DNA of 64,000 nt from Sipunculus nudus (GCA_026874595.1 CM049322.1:8112900-8176899), one strand, 5' to 3'; shown: positions 12,704-22,354, numbered from the stretch's first letter. Numbers and translations are program-made. Notes: a model not told the origin generated them from the letters alone.

Positions 12704-15320
12704 TTATTATTATTATCATTTAACATCCTCATTTGACAACATACAGCTTACATTTGTAAGATATTATCATTACATACGTCTCTTTAATCATGGATACTGA
12801 CAGTAATACATTTTTTTTTATTATTAAAAATATTATTATTATTTTTATAATTATTATTATTATTTCAATATTAATAATACTTTAAGATTTACTCCAGAGA
12901 CAACAATAACTACAAATATAACTATTTCTTGAAAATATTAGTAAAACAATAATACTTATAAGGAAAACTGCTTTGTTTTTAAGACTGGGGAACCGACATC
13001 GACCTTCATCAATGGTCTACCAGGCTCAGGGAAAACTACGCTGGTCAACTGGTGTCTCTCCTCGTGGGCCGACCTGGTGCAAAACAAATCACAAGCAGCG
13101 ACATCTGGTGGTGAGAGCAGCAACGAGCCTGACTTCATGTACGATCTCATAATTTGCCTTTTCTTAAGGCACGTTCAACCTGATCAAACATTTTCACAAG
13201 CAATAAAAAAACAGATTTGGTGTGATACCAACTGTTATCCGGATATCGATAAATACATCTCAGAGAACCCATCAAGAGTATTGTTTATTTTCGATGGGCT
13301 CGATGAGTTCAGGTCAGAAATTTCGTCAGAAATTACAGCAATAATTAAAGGAGAATTGTTTTCAAATGTCTCAAAGATTGTCACCTCACGTCACACAAAA
13401 GCAGACAGTCCGTCTGATGAGCTTGTACGTCACTACGACAAACGAGTTCAGATAAACGGATTCGATGACTCCCGCGTCCTCCAGTATATGTACAAGTACA
13501 AAAGACTCCCTGTCAAACCCATACAAACCCTGAACCCTTCTGATCAAGTGAAAAAACAGTTTGTGGATGAATTGTACGAAAAGATAAAGGCAAAAAATAT
13601 GTTATCCCTAAGTCACATTCCCCTTCATCTGTGCTTCTTCTGTCAGTTGGCAGAGGCTGGCAGAGTGCTCAGCACAAACAAAACAGAACTGTATGTATTA
13701 ATGTTAAAATATGCTATTGACGCTTATATGTCTAAGACAGCATCCCCCTCAGATTTTAGTCTTGATAACATTCATGTGTACCACGATAATTTAGTGCTGT
13801 GTGGTACAGGCGCATTAAATCTACTGCGTAGTGAAAATGACCGGTTTACATTTACTAAAGAAACAACAGAAAGTGATAGCATTCAGGACTTCATAGAAAT
13901 AGGAATTAAATTTGGATTGATACTTCCAGTACAGCCTGAACATTTAGGAGACACAAAGCTTTATACATTCAGCCATTTGTCCATACAGGAACATCTGGCG
14001 GCATTTGCCATTGTCCATAATCAAACACAAAGACAGTTATTTATATCATATTTGACCGACATATTCCGACTACACGACTGCCGTAATATAATTTCATTTT
14101 GTTGTGGTATGTCTGAGCATTGCGGGAACGAGCTGCTCTCACACGCTGTCAAACTTGTCCGAAACAGCAAGGACAGACCGACCGCTCATCAGTGTCCATA
14201 CTTTAACCCCGTGGCCTGGCACTCAGGGAAGGTTGACTGGGAGGCTGAAATAAACCCTTCTTCTAACATCAGTTTTTTCATTGCACAATGCGTGGCGGAG
14301 TTTAAAGACCCGACACTTTGTGATATACCTTTACCAGACATTATTACTCTAGATCTCTCTCAGCCTGAGACAGACGCTATGTTGACGGTGTTCAGACACA
14401 ACAAGTCACAACCAGCGGTTAGAAATATTGTGATAAAGAATGGTGCTCTCAGTAGAGATATGTGGGAGACAACAACATCAGTAATACTCCCACATGAGCT
14501 CACACAGCTTTATTTAACCTTGACTTGTATAGAGGACACGGCAGCACTAGCAGCCAGTGTTAAACAAATGATCAACCTGATGACTCTAAAACTGGAGATA
14601 CAATCCCTGACAGAGACTGACAGTGAGCGCATCCTGGCGGCGATCCCGCAAACCATATCACTTTTTACATTGTATCTTAGCTATTTCCCCCTGAGTCCTC
14701 AAGGAGCTGATTTATTATCAGACTTTGTGGGGACTCAGCATCGTCTGTTGGTGCTACAAGTACCACACACTGACCTGACACAGCTTGGTCAACGCGTGAC
14801 GTCACTCATCACTTCTCAACATCTGGCTGGTCTTGAAATCAACAACACTCACGTGACCCGGCAGCAGGTGACGTCACTGTGTGCCGCTCTGCCGGGTCAA
14901 TGTCCTCAGCTCCGGGTGCTGACCATGTCCGGTAATGATATATCTGGTGTGGAGGACCGAGTGGCTGAGGCCGTCTCAAACCTTAACCATCTCTCATTGC
15001 TTAACATCAGTGACTGTAATATAACATCACAGGGACTGTGGCGGATCCTGCAACATCTGCCAGACTCACTGCGCGTGTTAAACATTTGTAACAATGGTTT
15101 CACACATTTCTCACGGCTGTCAGAGTGTTGTCATTTTCTGAAGTATGTTCGTTTTCTCTTGTGTGCGGGTACAGCTGTACCGGCCGAGGTGATGCAAGAA
15201 CTGGTACAAGTGTGTGACCAAAACCTCCCTGATCTCAAACTGATGTACGACCACAAATCAGTCCAGGCTGGTATACAAGCTTACGAGGCGTTTACTGTCG
15301 AACTCCTTGGTGAGATATAG
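4671..15320 (+). CDS. Gene A: CARD-NACHT-LRR protein (NLR-like), 5 coding exons, 951 aa
   Basis: Coding exons 4671-4692, 4867-5003, 5521-5662, 8672-8889 and 12984-15320 total 2856 nt and join into one open frame of 951 codons plus stop. Domains in order: short N-terminal tail (1-8), CARD (about 15-100), pre-NACHT linker (101-173), NACHT ATPase with Walker A GLPGSGKT (184-191, Lys190), Walker B FDGLDE (276-281) and a sensor-like TSRH (Arg309), a winged-helix region with SHLSIQEHLAAF (503-514), then RNase-inhibitor-like leucine-rich repeats to about 920. NLR proteins of this layout are cytosolic pattern sensors that bind ATP, oligomerise through NACHT and signal by CARD-CARD contacts; that role is inferred from the family. 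Gene B (52026-60429) has the same exon structure and phases. I find no frameshift or in-frame stop. The exact family name and ligand cannot be given from sequence alone. Confidence 0.9.
4867..5003 (+). CDS. Gene A exon: first half of the CARD
   Basis: TTACAG acceptor, GTAGGG donor, 137 nt, enters in phase 1 and leaves in phase 0. It encodes the first CARD helices with the usual pattern (NRVWLIQNID, then LLLDLLVQDGVL, then LVALK). The equivalent gene B exon (52386-52522) is also exactly 137 nt. Confidence 0.9.
5521..5662 (+). CDS. Gene A exon: second half of the CARD
   Basis: CTTTTCAG acceptor, GTAATT donor at 5663, 142 nt, phase 0 in and phase 1 out. It encodes RVSELLDHLYRK, then DWKKFKHCL and LVQEI, the classic later CARD helices (RV..LLD.L...W..F..CL...G...LV..I). 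Gene B has 139 nt here, one codon shorter. Confidence 0.92.
5769..5813. repeat. (TA)n microsatellite in gene A intron 3
   Basis: Simple dinucleotide run. Confidence 0.95.
6039..6073 (+). other. Possible 35-nt cassette exon in gene A intron 3
   Basis: The segment is bounded by a good acceptor (TTTATTTACAG) and a good donor (CAG/GTAATT). It continues the upstream frame as ERTGTQELNAGQ, but 35 nt is not a multiple of three. Inclusion would shift exon 4 into a frame that stops after about 30 codons, giving a CARD-only product or a transcript subject to nonsense-mediated decay. The reading frame of the full-length protein requires skipping it. It could equally be a decoy; I saw no matching segment in gene B. 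Confidence 0.35.
6174..6870. repeat. Two short-period tandem arrays in gene A intron 3, partly fold-back
   Basis: 6174-6460 repeats units like AATAACGGCCCATATTGTAAT (about 20-26 bp). 6527-6600 has the same motif inverted (TTATTACAATATGGACCGTT), so the two could pair. 6600-6850 then repeats a roughly 60-bp unit containing GTAACCACTGGACATAGAAACGT, which resembles the 'GTAACCGCTGGACCTAGAATC' block of family R1. The 20-bp motif recurs inverted at 61725-61860. Confidence 0.75.
6880..7370 (+). repeat. R1 family, partial copy b
   Basis: It follows the array at 6600-6850 and contains the R1 blocks GGGTCCCTGTGATCTATATCCTCC, 'CTCAGAATAATT' and 'CTAGTGTCCTCGCACCTGG', in the same order as at 35210-35710. 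Diverged and lacking clear ends. Confidence 0.55.
8099..8170. repeat. (CT)n(AT)n microsatellite in gene A intron 3
   Basis: Compound dinucleotide run. Confidence 0.95.
8672..8889 (+). CDS. Gene A exon: pre-NACHT linker
   Basis: ATATGCAG acceptor and GTAAGG donor, 218 nt, phase 1 in and phase 0 out. It encodes about 72 residues including VARHYRRYHSHIDVCPHGPY and LQSLFIPPSC and ends in DIQDIFRN. The gene B exon (55255-55469) shares the VARHY(R/K)R(Y/F)H core and the closing DI..(I/V)(F/L).N. This resembles the stretch just before Walker A in many NACHT proteins, where a tyrosine-rich segment and a 'LFxxP' strand precede the P-loop. Confidence 0.88.
10129..10946. mobile_element. Fold-back (MITE-like) element in gene A intron 4
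   Basis: The ends are imperfect inverted repeats: left GCTGTGTTTCCACTTCTCC then AGACACGGATA; right TCCGTGTCCGGAC then AAATAGAAACTCAGC. Flanks are TTAA on the left and TTTA on the right, so a degenerate TTAA target is possible but not proven. The right part holds about five ~75-85-bp tandem copies of 'GTGGAAACACTCCTTATA..GTTCCAACCGTATCCGTGTCC'. The overlapping open frames here follow the repeat and are not genes. Confidence 0.6.
10342..10388. repeat. (TA)n microsatellite inside the fold-back element
   Basis: Simple dinucleotide run. Confidence 0.95.
11490..12358 (+). repeat. 52-53-bp minisatellite, about 17 copies, with a palindromic core
   Basis: Each unit carries GGTCAGCTGACCCGAACACT followed by ACACACGACGGCTCAAACAC and ACGCAGCCCGGGG. 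I counted 17 units. GGTCAGCTGACC is a perfect 12-bp palindrome with a CAGCTG E-box core. It lies inside gene A intron 4. The frame 11445-11816 is a by-product. Confidence 0.92.
12486..12880. repeat. (AAT)n / (ATT)n trinucleotide-rich tract
   Basis: Runs of AAT at 12486-12530, then AAT followed by ATT at 12655-12715 (an inverted pair able to form a hairpin), then looser ATT at 12820-12865, just before the gene A large exon. Confidence 0.85.
12984..15320 (+). CDS. Gene A large exon: NACHT, winged-helix region and LRRs
   Basis: The acceptor is TTTTTAAG, ending at 12983, with a pyrimidine-rich tract before it. The frame is open from 12984 and enters in phase 0, matching the donor at 8890. It starts TGEPTSTFINGLPGSGKTT, so Walker A lies right at the exon start and would be lost if translation were taken from the first in-exon methionine. 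It contains Walker B FIFDGLDE, TSRH, SHIPLHLCFFCQLAE (GxP-like winged-helix entry) and C-terminal LRRs such as LNISDCNITSQGL. It stops at TAG 15318-15320, whereas gene B has TCG at the equivalent place and runs a few residues further. Confidence 0.95.
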   Translation, partial: TGEPTSTFINGLPGSGKTTLVNWCLSSWADLVQNKSQAATSGGESSNEPDFMYDLIICLFLRHVQPDQTFSQAIKKQIWCDTNCYPDIDKYISENPSRVLFIFDGLDEFRSEISSEITAIIKGELFSNVSKIVTSRHTKADSPSDELVRHYDKRVQINGFDDSRVLQYMYKYKRLPVKPIQTLNPSDQVKKQFVDELYEKIKAKNMLSLSHIPLHLCFFCQLAEAGRVLSTNKTELYVLMLKYAIDAYMSKTASPSDFSLDNIHVYHDNLVLCGTGALNLLRSENDRFTFTKETTESDSIQDFIEIGIKFGLILPVQPEHLGDTKLYTFSHLSIQEHLAAFAIVHNQTQRQLFISYLTDIFRLHDCRNIISFCCGMSEHCGNELLSHAVKLVRNSKDRPTAHQCPYFNPVAWHSGKVDWEAEINPSSNISFFIAQCVAEFKDPTLCDIPLPDIITLDLSQPETDAMLTVFRHNKSQPAVRNIVIKNGALSRDMWETTTSVILPHELTQLYLTLTCIEDTAALAASVKQMINLMTLKLEIQSLTETDSERILAAIPQTISLFTLYLSYFPLSPQGADLLSDFVGTQHRLLVLQVPHTDLTQLGQRVTSLITSQHLAGLEINNTHVTRQQVTSLCAALPGQCPQLRVLTMSGNDISGVEDRVAEAVSNLNHLSLLNISDCNITSQGLWRILQHLPDSLRVLNICNNGFTHFSRLSECCHFLKYVRFLLCAGTAVPAEVMQELVQVCDQNLPDLKLMYDHKSVQAGIQAYEAFTVELLGEI

Positions 15321-15453
15321 ACAAAGGCACACAGTGTAGACTGACGGGAATCAGAATTCAACCTAATAATATCACATTAGGACAGAGTCAGTCATAAAAT
15401 AAGATAAAAACTATTTATTTTTTACGATTAATTTTCTTTGATTCATTTAAATG

Positions 15454-15459
15454 AATAAA
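15454..15459 (+). terminator. Candidate poly(A) signal of gene A
   Basis: AATAAA about 134 bp after the stop codon is the first canonical hexamer downstream. The 3' UTR before it is alignable with the sequence after gene B, although gene B lacks this hexamer. Confidence 0.5.
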
Positions 15460-15712
15460 ATGTGTATTATTTTGACATTCCTCTGTTCTTGCATGGTTAT
15501 ATATAGATACTCCTGTGTAATATATGGTAAGATATATATATACATACATACATAGGCGGTGAAATTGGGAAGGGGGGGGGGATGGCGCACCTTTGGGGTC
15601 TCAAACAATACGAGGAAAAACATTAGGGTACCAGTATTTCTCAGTACAGTTAGTATATTCTCCTGTATAGGACTGTTATAGACTAATAAGAGCGTATATA
15701 TGTATATGTATA

Positions 15713-15758
<46 letters not shown>

Positions 15759-17370
15759 TACTATTGCCCCCCCCCCATAAATATTTCGCATCCCAACCAA
15801 TTATATAGATACATAGATACATCGAAACATTATGGTTCAGTCCAAATCTATTTATATGAAACATTATCATCACATGTACACATTCATTAATATATACCAG
15901 GTGCACATAAAATATTGTATGGCCATGTTTTATTAAAAACTATTTAATTCTATACTTAATCTTTACGTTTTGAATTTGATTATACATCTATAATAGATAT
16001 AAATGTATTTAAGGTAAATGTATTTTAAAACGAAGTATATGTGTGTTGTGAAGATGTTTGTGTAAGTGTGTGTGAGGAAAATATTATGGCAATTCTATTG
16101 ATTATGCATTTAATTTTTACCTGAAACGTGCCCATTCATCTACCTTTTGAAAAAGAAATTATATGTGCTTTTTCTCTTCCGCTGTGTATATAGTAATGAT
16201 CTAAGGGTAATTTTGGTTGTGAAAATATAGCGCCTTCGTAAAGAATGTGTGGACTTATTATCAACAACATGTTTGAAAACGCAGCAATGATGTGCCCAGC
16301 ACCTATATCAGTTAACCCATATTTCCACTCATATAAAGCGGGTCCAGTAAAGCTAGTTTTGTCTAAATTGGATAACTTGATTATTCCTCCTTGCACCAGA
16401 TTTATTTATAGCCGAGGATTAGTTTTATTGCAACTCAATGTGAATATATACAGATATCACGGGAAAATGTAAGATACAATGTTGTCAGAATGTTATGGAC
16501 GGTCATGTCGGTTACTGAATGTCTTAAGTATATAAATATATGCATTTGTTATGTAAATGTTATAGTCTTGTAATGTTATATTTTCTGTGAGTAAAATTAT
16601 CTTGACACACGAATACGCTTTTGTTGAATTAACATGATGTATGTTGAGTGTTTGGCTGTCTGAGCAATTGGACAAATTAAGATAGTATGCTGTATTTGAA
16701 AATTCCTGAGGTTTATTGCGGTATATTAAATAGATTTAAACTCTATAGATTTCGATTATATAAGCTGTAATAAAACTGTAACCCCCTCCACACCCCCGAA
16801 AATTTATTGCTGAATCTTAGAAGCGGATACGCGGGGGGGGGGGGGCGTTGTCCAGGGGATCCGCCCCCCCCCCCCCCCCCCTCCTTTCTCTTTCATCCAC
16901 CGCAACCTATTTTTGAAAGTTTCAGACAAAATTTTGCGGCCTGGACGTCCCCCCCCCCTTGCTCGGGCACTGGGACCTTTTTTCAGGGATTTCATTAGTC
17001 CTTATGGGTTGGACCCCCCTTTTCCTAAATCTTGGATCCGACCCCCTCCCCCTGAATCAGCATTATCTGTTTTTTTTATTTATCTATTTTCTTCGATAAC
17101 TTTAACATCACTGTTTCCTCCCCCGGTTTTCCCAAGGTGTTGCATCCCAACCCTGACCACGAACCACCCCCACACACCACCACCAACACCCGACTTCGCG
17201 TCCAATGTTTTTGATAAATATGGGCACAATTTGATGTCCCCCTCCCCCGACCCAACCAACTTTTCTTACAAAGGGGAGATTCATATACCGTGTTAATAAT
17301 TTTTTTTTCGCGATACAATATAGCCTTACTTGTAAAAAAAAGTTTTAAAAAATTGAACTTAAATCATAAC
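15460..17370. other. Intergenic, with a G/C homopolymer-rich repeat at 16785-17260
   Basis: No coding sequence recognised. (TA)n at 15716-15755. 16785-17260 has long C and G runs and a block 'TTTTGCGGCCTGGACGTC..GGGCACTGGGACCTT' that recurs in diverged form at 53980-54065, marking a dispersed repeat. Confidence 0.5.
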
Positions 17371-17374
17371 GTGT

Positions 17375-17595
17375 CACAGTCAGTGGTGGACCTTTAGGGG
17401 GGGGGAGGGGGGGGGGGGAGGGGGGGGGGGGGAGGTATTTTGGTGAATTTGCATAGGGAATTTGTAAAGTATAAAATATTTGATATGATGTGGTTTTGAA
17501 TTAAAGTATTATTTTTTACTTTTGGAATAATACAATTAAACTTTTGTTTTCATAATTTATCCAGTTATTTGACTTTGTATGAAAAATTAAATAAT
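17375..17595 (+). repeat. Dispersed repeat R4, copy 1
   Basis: It begins CAGTGGTGGACCTTTA, has a poly-G tract (17397-17432), then AT-rich sequence such as TTTTGGAATAATACAATTAAAC. The same 200 bp or so recurs at 61868-62066. The CAGTGG(C/T)G start resembles a hAT-like terminus; this is only a suggestion. Confidence 0.75.
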
Positions 17596-17599
17596 ACGC

Positions 17600-18510
17600 T
17601 ATGCACGTACAGCTCACGACATAACCTCCGGCGTGGGGCCACTATCACAGAACATTTGTAAACTAGAATATGGGCACTAGAATATGAGAGACCGCATATC
17701 TCCGCCAAGGCAGCTCATTACACCCATATAGCATTGCCAGAAATGCAGCATTTTTCCTTCAAAAGATTCCTTGACCCAGATGTTGACCTGCATGGATCAC
17801 CACCAATGTTTAATCAATAGTTTTTCAAAATGTTCTTAACCGATTTTGACATAATTTTCATGATAGCTCGGCAATGATAAAAGGGACAATTGAGAATATT
17901 ATTTTGAGGGATAGGCCTAAAGAATTTGTTTTCTCTTTAAATCTACAATGATTTAGTGACGCCTGCAAATGAGTATCACAGAATATAAATTGATGTCTCG
18001 TGATATTGCCAATATCATACCTTAGCGTTTTGTTCATAAACATAAATATCAATTATTCGGGTGAAAAATAAATAACTGTACAGGCAATTCAGGTTAGTAG
18101 AGAAAAATGTACAATGGTCAATGATAATTTTGTAATGAAATATGAACTAATATATATACACCAATTCAAGGATTGATATTTCTAGGGAAGCAGGCAAAAT
18201 TCAAATTCTAACCATGTCTCAACCGATAAAGCCAATAAATCTGCCAATCTCACCATATGCTGTGTTCCCAGAGTCCGTAGAGGAAAAATGTATGTAAGTG
18301 GCCTGAAGGTCTGTTCATCTGTCTGGATGGAGCGCTTGGTTAATGAAGCTTTTATTTTCGAGAAGTTATAATTTCCCGAAAAACACGAACTTGAAAACAT
18401 CGCGAATATAAAGCCGAGTGGTGTTCTGGTAGGTAACGTATTTAATTCCTCTCGTTCAATGAAAAAAATACAAGATTTACGATATCCAAAGAATAAAATA
18501 AATCACTGTT
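17600..18510. other. Intergenic, nothing recognised
   Basis: AT-rich sequence with no coding-like frame and no repeat that I could match elsewhere in the window. Confidence 0.4.
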
Positions 18511-18516
18511 TTATAC

Positions 18517-19025
18517 TCCCGTCTTGGAGGGGACGTATTATGTTACACCATCCGTCAGTCCGTATCGCCTTCCCTCCGTCAGTTGACTTTTAGTAATATC
18601 TTACAAGGCCTATGATGGAGTTTCTGAAATTCACTATATAATTACCTACCAAAAGATTATTTCGAAGAATTTTGATTCTAGCCACAATCATCGCATACTA
18701 AATGAGATCAGAGGTCACCAGACATGGGTGGCGAAATGACGATTCACCAAAACTCATTATGAATATTTACCAATAGAATTCCTCTCCTGTTTTATATTCT
18801 TTGCATAATGCTCACATATTGAATGAAGTCAAAGGTCACAAAAAATGCAAGGGGCGGTTTTTACACTCATACATTTTCCATGAATATTAGTTTTAAAAAT
18901 TTGAAACGCATGATGGGAACAACCGCTCCCACATCCCCTCCGCTGATGCACATCCCGGACAGTAAAAAAACAGGTCACAAGACATACGAAGGGGGTTTTT
19001 TATACTCTTGCGGCTCTCTTGTCTA
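18517..19025 (+). repeat. Interspersed repeat family R2, copy 1
   Basis: Shares with 46050-46700 the order CATCCGTC.., GACTTTTAGT, CTACCAAAAGATTAT, AGGTCACC and CTCTTGTCT/CTCTTGTTT near the end. It contains AGAGGTCACCAG and AAAGGTCACA AGGTCA-type blocks. Confidence 0.7.
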
Positions 19026-19622
19026 ACTTCTTATCGTCCAGGTTATTGGCTTCAGGATTTTGCCTGATCAACAGCATTAACAATGTAGGTATATTTATGT
19101 ATCTATGTGCGTATCCATGTACGAGTGTTATAAATGTATGTATGTATAGGCGTAAATCAGGCATGTGTATATGTGTTTAAGTGTCTATGCGTCTTTGTAA
19201 GTTAGGGTGTATGTACGAATGTGTGTGTGTGTCTGCACATGTTTGTGTGTATTTATTTATTTATCTATATATTTCGAAAGAGGTTTTAAACATTTCCAAT
19301 ATAAAGAAATGATTTACAATATGTTCCTGACCTACCCCCCCCCCCCCGCTACACACACACACACACACCATCACCACCACCACCACCAGGGATTGGCAGG
19401 CACTACCAGCAGTGAGGAAACGTTCGACTTGATCATCCCAGATAGACGCTGTTCAGATGGACGCTATTGTATCAGTTGGAGGCCGTTCATTTGGAAATTA
19501 TAAAAACAGACGCTGCTGAGATAAACACCTTCAAAAGAGGGATCACCCCTGTACCAAGTAGTACTTGTGATAAAAAAATAAATCGGCTGCGGCTATCAAT
19601 TAAAATTTACTACTACACTAAA

Positions 19623-19696
<74 letters not shown>

Positions 19697-19950
19697 TATA
19701 ATGTAATTCACCAAACAGACGAAAGCTAATTTTTAAACATTCAAGCCTGGCACAATATTTCAAAATACCTTTTTATTTGTTATTAAAACATGGTTATTTC
19801 AGTTTATTATCGCGTCAAATTTCAACAATTAATATTCTACTAAAAAGCTACGTGGTCTTGTTTTATTTTATACCAGTTTTTATACCAATCGAAATAAACA
19901 TATCCAGCGATGATAGATTTTTTCATCTATATCATAATCGCTGATGGTCG
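19026..19950. other. Intergenic with simple repeats
   Basis: (GTAT)-rich DNA at 19080-19210, a C run and (CA)n(CCA)n at 19336-19388, then (CA)n(TA)n at 19622-19694. The frame 19207-19503 is built on these. Confidence 0.6.
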
Positions 19951-19956
19951 CAGTGG

Positions 19957-20092
19957 GTTTTGTCAGGGAATTCCTTGTGGTCACGCCTCGGTTTGTCAGG
20001 CAATTCTTTGTGGTCACGCCTCGGTATTTCAGTGAATTCCTTGTGGTCACGCCTCGGTTTGTCAGGGAATTCCTTATGGTCACGCCTCTGTT
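19957..20092 (+). repeat. 33-bp tandem repeat, 4 copies
   Basis: Unit GTTTGTCAGGGAATTCCTTG plus TGGTCACGCCTCG. Four consecutive copies, the third with GTATTTCAGTG in place of GTTTGTCAGG. Because 33 is a multiple of three, overlapping frames stay open on both strands without being genes. Confidence 0.9.
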
Positions 20093-20379
20093 ATGCAGGT
20101 TTTTGTTTTTTAGCTGTAGGGATAAGCAAAGTGTGTCATAAAGGGGTCACTTTCCTTATTTTCTCATCAATTCAGAAATATGTCAAATTCTTTTGAAGGG
20201 CCATCCCAGCGCCATCTGTCGGCATCTATGTTGTTTATCAAGGCAGAAAGTAATTTGTTACTCTAAATCAAGGCGTAATATATTGCTTTAAATATTGCTT
20301 ATTCATTCACAAATTATCGTAAGACAAGTTATTTCTAAGCCCTGTGAATCATTTTTATCTGTCAAGGATATCTTATTGT

Positions 20380-20550
20380 AAAAATATCAATATTAAGATA
20401 GTTTAGCCAGCTTTCATTTTATTGTATTATCTATCAATATTAAAATAATTTAGCCAACCTTCATATAATTGTGTTATTAATTAATACTAAAATAGTTTAG
20501 CCAGCCTTCCTTGTAATGTATTATCTATTAATATTAATTTTTTTGCAAGC
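20380..20550 (+). repeat. About 58-bp tandem repeat, 3 copies
   Basis: TATTAAGATAGTTTAGCCAG, then TATTAAAATAATTTAGCCAA, then TACTAAAATAGTTTAGCCAG, each followed by CTT(C/T)CAT-like and TATTATCTAT sequence. Confidence 0.8.
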
Positions 20551-20559
20551 CTCCATTGT

Positions 20560-21058
20560 TTGAAGCGCAATCTGTCGTATTTGGGATAAAATAAACCGGT
20601 CTTTAGTTACAAAATAATGGACGGGTAAGATAAGCTAGTAATGCTATGGCAGCATGACAATATTGTCAATCTTTCCTTCAAATGATTAAAGTAAAATTAT
20701 ACTTTTTTCTGTGTAGGCCTAGTTCCTTTCTGGGTCTCTGTTTTTTATCTAATTTCACTTCACGAAATCGGTGTTAACTCGAACACAACAGTTGATTATT
20801 ACGCGCAGTGCGCATGTTCGTGGAAATAGTGGGAGGGGATAAAACGCTATAATTTTCTTTGTCACATCTGACAGACCCCCTGTTCTCCGAGAGTTTGGTA
20901 GTTTTTCTCAGTTCCGTATTTAACATACAACGCAAACGCAAGCATTCAGACATTAGAAGATTCTTCCTTCAAAGGCAGTAACGGCCTTTTGTGGGTAAGA
21001 CCTTTACCTAAGGCTCTAGTGCAGAGGATTGTTCAAACGGAATAAGAGCCAAAGCACA
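20560..21058. other. Intergenic, nothing firm
   Basis: Contains a more GC-balanced patch at 20800-21000 with GGGATAAAACGC and a possible GTGGGTAAG donor at about 20991. It could be an untranslated exon or promoter, but there is no supporting coding sequence. Confidence 0.25.
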
Positions 21059-21292
21059 AACTCAAATAAACCCATGGACACACTCAAATAAACCCATGGA
21101 CACACTCAAATAAACCCATGGACACTCAAATAAATACATGGACACACTCAAATAAACACATGGACACACTCAAACCAACCCATGGACACACACAAATAAA
21201 CCAATGGACACACTCAAATAAACCCATGAACACACTCAAACCAACCCATCGACACACTCAAATAAACCCATGGACACACGCAAATAAATAAC
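21059..21292 (+). repeat. 22-bp tandem repeat, about 11 copies
   Basis: Unit ACTCAAATAAACCCATGGACAC with variants (CCAACCC, ACACATGG). One unit is shortened near 21117. Confidence 0.92.
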
Positions 21293-21340
21293 ATGCTTTC
21301 ACCTTAAAATTGTTTTAAACTTGAAAGTAGATTGAAACTA

Positions 21341-21355
21341 TACACACACACACAC

Positions 21356-21398
<43 letters not shown>
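21341..21398. repeat. (AC)n(TA)n microsatellite
   Basis: Compound dinucleotide run. Confidence 0.95.
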
Positions 21399-21399
<1 letters not shown>

Positions 21400-21454
21400 T
21401 CCAAAACTGGTTGTCTTGTTAGACAGATAGTCTTTCAGCCAAATTATACATATA

Positions 21455-21690
21455 CAGTGAAATCCCGCATGACGACCACCCCGTTAACACGACCACCCCG
21501 CTAACACGACCACTTTTCTTGGTCCCAGAATTGACTAGTATTAATTATCATATAAAAAACTTCCGTAACACGACCACCCCGCTATCACGACCAATGACCA
21601 CCTTTTTTGGTCCCAACCTTCAGATTAGCCCCCGTATCACGACCACTGGCCCGCGACGACCGCGGCCCGTTGAGCAGGTGACACGCTCAC
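21455..21690 (+). repeat. Pogo/Tigger-like terminus or derived repeat
   Basis: CAGTGAAATCCCGCATGACG, then repeated 'ACGACCACCCCGCTAACACG' and 'TTTTCTTGGTCCC'. CAGTG(G/A)AA(A/C)C..CGC starts flanked by TA are usual for pogo/Tigger elements. The same motif recurs in direct orientation at 22244-22284, not inverted, so a full element cannot be drawn. Confidence 0.4.
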
Positions 21691-22354
21691 CGACCAGCTT
21701 GGACTTAGATATTAGCTCGTGATTAATTAGCTGGACAATCATCTGCCCAGCCATAGTTAGGCTTGTTTATAATGCCGCCAAAACTATAAACATCAATAGA
21801 TATTGGACTCCATGGTCCGTTACCTTATTTGTTGAGTACGGCTGTTAGATTAGCATTTAACATACTAATAAAAAAAGTAGTCAGGCAAACATAACTGACA
21901 CCACACGCATATATTCTGGTGATTAAAGTAAAACTGTGAAAAATCACATTTCAATGATCAAGCAGGGACCATATAAATAACACTTAATGTTTGATGTGAT
22001 TATTCTCTTCTTACTACATGTTCGACATCAGACCATTTTCGTGTTAAGACCAATGCTGTAAGAATGACTTTAACGCCAACTATATGTGTGTTTTATTTCT
22101 ATGTGAATAGAACTTTTGAATCATATTCATGTTTGTTATTTATTTTTCTTTATATATTAAATCTTAAATTAAACAGGGACAACCACTTAACATTTACTTA
22201 AAATACCCATATTATCGCCTGCGTTAATCTTGGCAGACTTTTGTACAAGTATCCCGCTAACACGACCACCCCGCTAACACGACGATATATATATATATAC
22301 CTTTAAAAATAATTATAGATAAAGAGATACATTGATATGTTATATACATTACAG

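Noticed and set aside
13077-13079. Start of gene A at 13077
   Set aside because: The codon is GTG, and using it would remove Walker A (13014-13037). The exon opens at 12984 and joins upstream exons in phase.
16804-17296. Proline- and glycine-rich frames on both strands
   Set aside because: They are translations of C and G homopolymer runs in a dispersed repeat.
21455-22284. One complete Tigger-type element from 21455 to 22284
   Set aside because: The two motif clusters are in direct, not inverted, orientation.
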